Below, in pieces: positions 60,746 through 64,000 of a DNA stretch of 64,000 nt. Origin of the DNA: Allium sativum (taxonomy: Eukaryota; Streptophyta; Magnoliopsida; Asparagales; Amaryllidaceae); NCBI GenBank assembly GCA_030737875.1, contig CM060915.1, positions 634,820,786 to 634,884,785 of the forward strand. The letters are read 5' to 3'. The position numbers were made by a program, and so were the translations under genes. The first letter of the stretch is position 1. The number at the start of each line of letters is the position of its first letter. Below the pieces are notes generated by a model. It had not been told where the DNA came from. It worked only from the letters and a program-made list of their open reading frames with translations, and made no database searches.

Positions 60746-61965
60746 TGAGGTTATGGCCTTAATGAACTAAGAAATACTTAACCAGATAATCATGTAAGGT
60801 GGGAGGTTAAGTAGGTGCCTTGGGTGGCATGAGGAATCTGGTGGTTGCCTTTAGAGGCATTTGAAATACGATTAGACTTAACCAAACACACATGTAAATG
60901 AACATGACTAAGTGGGTTAAGTGGGATGGACTAATGGGGACAAGCTTAGGTGGAATGCTTGTGGTAAATAGTGGGGGCCCATTTCAACCAGTATCCCAAA
61001 ACGTATCTTTGTGGGCTCGACCCAAGTCGAGGACGGGACACGCATACTGGGTTTGACTATAAGAGGCCAAAACAGGGAGCGGTGGCAACGCAAGTCCAAC
61101 GGGTTTCATATGCGTGTGTGGACCCGGGCTGGTAGGTAAGACGTTGTTGCATCGTGTAGGTATAAGCCGTGCATGTCCGTTGTATCAGGTTGCCACTTTA
61201 GGGGAGTGATACACCCCACTGTGGGGCCAGCACGGGTATCTACGAGTTAGGGAGCCGATCGAATAATGGGAAGTAGGGAACACCTAGTGGAGATAGGGGC
61301 AGGCGGCACCTATGTAGTCAGCTAGGGGTACGTAAAGCCATTGGGAAAGTTTCTAAGTGAAGCTAAGTGGGATGAATCTTTAGGGTGACTGGTGTGGTGC
61401 AGTATAGTGTTTATCCTTTAGTATTTAGGAGCGCCTATAACGTTGCCTTTAGCGATTGTCTATGTCCTTAATCTGCTCTTCATAGACATTTTCTTGTTTT
61501 CCAGCTTATGCCTTAGTCCAATTATTTTGGTAATAGTATTGTAGAATTATCATATTCACCAGACTTTATGTCTGACCCCCTCTTTTCCATCCTTTTTCTC
61601 CCTTCAGGTCCGCAGGTTGGGCCAAGTTCTAGTGGAGTCTAGTTGGATCGCTTATCTTCTGGAAAGCTTGGACTGCTGAAGTAAAGTCCAGCTTGTTATC
61701 TTTCTTTTTAATGGCTATTCATGTAATGGGATTATGTACTTGTTTTATCAAGATAGATATTGTACTTGACATTGAATGTGGTGTTATGATGTAATCAAAC
61801 ATGTTTTGACTTCTGCTACAATGAAATAAAGTTTTTGAATTTCCAAGTACTATTTTATATCTGTCTTGTTGTAATTTTACTGTTCTATATTCACTTAAAA
61901 CCTCCATGGAAGTTAATGCATTCCCTTTGTGAGTGACATTAATGGACGTGGGGTGTTACAGGAAG

Positions 61966-62342
61966 AGCATCTTCCGTTGGTAGAGTTCGCATATAATAAC
62001 AGCTTTCAATCTAGCATTGGCATGGCACCTTTCGAAGCTCTTTATGGACGACCTTGCCGTTCACCTACATGTTTGTGGGAATCTATGGATAAGATCTTAC
62101 TTGGGCCCGATATGATTAGAGAGACTTCGGAGAAGATCGACTTGATTCGAAGGAGGATGAAAGCAGCGCAAGATAGACAGAAATCTTATGCGGACAGGAG
62201 AAGGACGGATCTTGAGTTTGATGTTGGGGACATGGTCTTTATCAAAGTGTCTCCATTACGAAACGTTGTTCGCTTTGGGTCCGTTGGGAAGTTAGCACCA
62301 AGGTTCGTAGGGCCATTTCCTATTAAGGAGAAGATTAGATAG
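61966..62342 (+). pseudogene. Integrase C-terminal half, element E
   Basis: It resumes the integrase after F: EEHLPLVEFAYNNSFQ, MAPFEALYGRPCRSP, then a linker and the GPY/F-type domain (DMVFIKVSPLRN, KLAPRFVGPFPI). It ends with an in-frame TAG at 62340-62342 where related elements continue directly into the AYRVELP segment. Confidence 0.9.
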
Positions 62343-62640
62343 ATGGCGTATAGGGTGGAGTTGCCTGAGAGACTTAGTGGTGTACACGACGTATTCCATG
62401 TGTCACATTTGAGGAAGTGCTTGCACGAGACCACGGAAGTGGCAGAGCCGAGCTTGCTTAGAGAGGTGGAGATAGAGCGTGATGCGACGATTCGACGAGC
62501 TCCTACGCGCATTCTTGGGTCAGAGATTAAGAAGCTGAGAAATCGAGAGGTCAGACTAGTCAAAGTACAATGGGGGAGATGATGAGAGCAACGCTACTTG
62601 GGAGATGGAAGAGAAGATGCATTCACGATACCCTTTTCTT
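62343..62640 (+). pseudogene. Pol C-terminal tail with chromodomain-like end, element E
   Basis: Residues AYRVELPERLSGVHDVFHVS and LRKCLHE are the standard end of Ty3/gypsy integrase in plants. KKLRNREVRLVKVQW and, after a one-base frameshift near 62575, NATWEMEEKM and YPFLF match the group with a C-terminal chromodomain. Chromodomains can steer integration to particular chromatin. A similar tail is in B's remnant (8840-8945). Confidence 0.82.
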
Positions 62641-63259
62641 TTCAAGGGTATGTCCTTTAATTTCTCCTTTATCGCTTATCTTGTACTTATCTTGCCTTTA
62701 GAGTATCCTCTCACTAGTATTCTTGACCTTTAGTTAGGATAATCCTATGGTTGAATCATGTGTTTGAGACATGTTATGTGTGATGGATGCAAAGTGGATG
62801 CAAGTGGTTGCTAGTGGTTGCTCGTGGACGCATATACACACACTATTAGGCACTAGATCGGCTCAGTCACTTCATACTGCATATTGCATATAAATGGTTT
62901 TATTTAGTAAAATGGATGTATGAGGATTTGTTTTTATCATATGGATGCTGCATTCAGATGATGATTGAGCACGCATATAGGGATAATATGTAGCATTAGG
63001 GAACTTTTGCATACACAAAGGACGCATGACACTATCATGGTTTGCATTAAGGAGGTCAACTGAATCAGTAGACCGCCTGATTTTGCATTAGATATGGACA
63101 TATACACACACTGTTCATTTAAACATGAAAGCACTAGAAGCCTATAAGGACAATGGATGCTTGTGATTGATGGTTGAGTAGATGGATGATTGGATGGTAG
63201 GATATACATTCTTCTTGACTTGACGATTTCGGGGACGAAATCCTTTAAGGAGGGGAGAA
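62641..63259 (+). other. 3' untranslated region and PPT of element E
   Basis: No open frame of note. It ends GGGGACGAAATCC then AAGGAGGGGAGAA next to the 3' LTR, the usual plus-strand primer region. The same sequence family is present, inverted, at 8224-8815 in B. Confidence 0.85.
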
Positions 63260-64000
63260 TGTAACACCCCGTAATTCTGTTAATATTAATATTCACAAAT
63301 TAAAGAATAACTAATCTCAGACATGAGAATTTTGGGAAACGGGTTGCGCCATTGTGTTCGTCTCGGAATTCTGGTCGAAATAGAGTCCGAGTTTGCGTGA
63401 ATTGGACTTCGTATGGAGAAGTTATGGCCAGCGGAAGTTTCAGAAAATTCAAAACAGATTTCAGAAATTCAAAATTCAAAATTCGGAGTCAAACTGGCTA
63501 GGCGGGAAAATTCCCGCCCAGCACCCCAGGTCGACTGGGGAGTCGACTGGGTAGTCGACCCCCCCCCCCCCCAGGTCGACTGGGGAGTCGACCTGGGTGT
63601 CGACCTGTCCTGGCGGCTAGGGTTTGGCTGATGTTTCTTTAGGGCTGAGTTGGCAAATTAAACGATTCAGTTTAGTTCTGAATTGATCTGACGGTCTAAA
63701 CAAACCCTAAACTCTATAAATACCTAGGTAGTCTCTCACTCTAAACTCACATGAAAAATAGAATAGTCACCGTCATACCGCCGCCATGGAACTCAGTGGA
63801 GCCGCCACCAACTAAGAAGGAAGAAAAGCTAATCAAACCCTAATTCTACTCAACTCTAAAGCAAATCAAGGCTATCTTTCTCTTCTAATTGTGAATATGA
63901 TGATCTTAACAAGATTATTGTTAAACTAATTAGATTAAATCATGAATGGATTATAAGTGAATGATGTGGATTATCACATATGTTGTTGTAAACCTTATGC
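63260..64000 (+). repeat. 3' LTR of element E (first 741 bases)
   Basis: It matches 52170 onward with few substitutions, an inserted repeat of the AAAATTC motif (63474-63484) and a longer C run in the GTCGAC array. E2F-like repeat 63501-63518, TATA box near 63716. It continues past the window. Confidence 0.95.

Larger units (their letters stand above)
58994..61960 (+). mobile_element. Element F: solo LTR inserted in E integrase
   Basis: 2967 bases from TGTAACACCCCG to GGGGTGTTACA. The target duplication ggaag is present on both sides (58989-58993 and 61961-61965), and integrase sequence is continuous across it when one copy is dropped. It is related to E's LTR from the TATA box onward (TATA 59440-59447, 9-codon frame 59511-59540, donor-like TTG-GTGAGT 59625, stem-loops, GC-rich block, acceptor-like CAG 61607). 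Its U3 is different: no E2F-like repeat or GTCGAC array, but a 49-base tandem repeat. It therefore belongs to a sister family. Confidence 0.95.
52170..64000 (+). mobile_element. Element E: Ty3/gypsy chromovirus-like retrotransposon (cut by window edge)
   Basis: 5' LTR 52170-55127, primer site 55130-55141, gag-pol 55337-62640 (with solo LTR F inside), PPT near 63248-63258, and 3' LTR from 63260 running out of the window. The 5-base target at the left is atacg (52165-52169); the right copy is outside. Gene order is gag, protease, RT, RNase H, integrase. The C-terminal KKLRNREVRLVKVQW...TWE tail and ~3 kb LTRs fit the Tekay/Del group of chromoviruses (family-level call from memory). The two LTRs differ by only a few bases over the visible 741 bases, implying a recent insertion, yet the genes are damaged. 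Confidence 0.92.

Overview
This is a stretch of a plant nuclear genome, probably a eudicot. The evidence is Ty3/gypsy LTR retrotransposons with initiator-Met-type primer sites, a PIF/Harbinger-type DNA transposon with a plant-style Myb/SANT protein, AT-rich DNA, and no clear host gene. Almost every base belongs to transposable elements inserted into one another. I name the elements A to G for this annotation only. The species cannot be named from the sequence.

Layout. Element C (1-5034, minus, cut by the left window edge) is a Ty3 element with a broken gag-pol and a 2.8 kb 5' LTR. It sits in the 3' LTR of element B. Element B (5035-45239, minus, left end outside the window) is a related Ty3 element with a mostly deleted interior. 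Element A (9217-33945, plus) is inserted in B's interior. It has 5.1 kb LTRs, a 1.28 kb non-coding interior and the target duplication caaac. Element D (18554-31767, minus) is inserted in A's 3' LTR. It has 6.1 kb LTRs, a 1.03 kb non-coding interior and the target duplication atggg. Element G (35526-41614, plus) is a solo LTR of the D family in B's 5' LTR, with target duplication tttag. 45240-47624 is AT-rich DNA with no recognised gene. From 47625 runs a PIF/Harbinger transposon holding a Myb/SANT ORF1, a second Myb-like pseudogene on the other strand, and a DDE transposase pseudogene. Element E (52170 to beyond 64000, plus) interrupts that transposase. E is a chromovirus-like Ty3 element with gag, protease, RT, RNase H, integrase and a chromodomain-like tail, all damaged. 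Element F (58994-61960) is a solo LTR inside E's integrase, with target duplication ggaag.

Relative order of insertion: C, A and G are each younger than B, and D is younger than A. E is younger than the Harbinger element, and F is younger than E. No element here encodes a full set of intact proteins, so any movement of A and D must have used proteins supplied in trans.

Most interesting signals. LTRs of A, B, C, E and F share a module between a TATA box and the LTR 3' end. It consists of a GT(G/A)AGT-type donor, two tandem ~100-base stem-loops whose arms change in a compensatory way, an array of GGTTAAG/CTTAACC hairpins (sparse in E and F), and a pyrimidine-rich CAG. This suggests a structured, possibly spliced leader kept across divergent LTR families. 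B, C and E also carry a GGCGGGAAA/TTTCCCGCC inverted repeat (E2F-like) beside a GTCGAC array, upstream of the TATA box. A's LTRs carry a tRNA-like stretch with Pol III A-box and B-box similarity.
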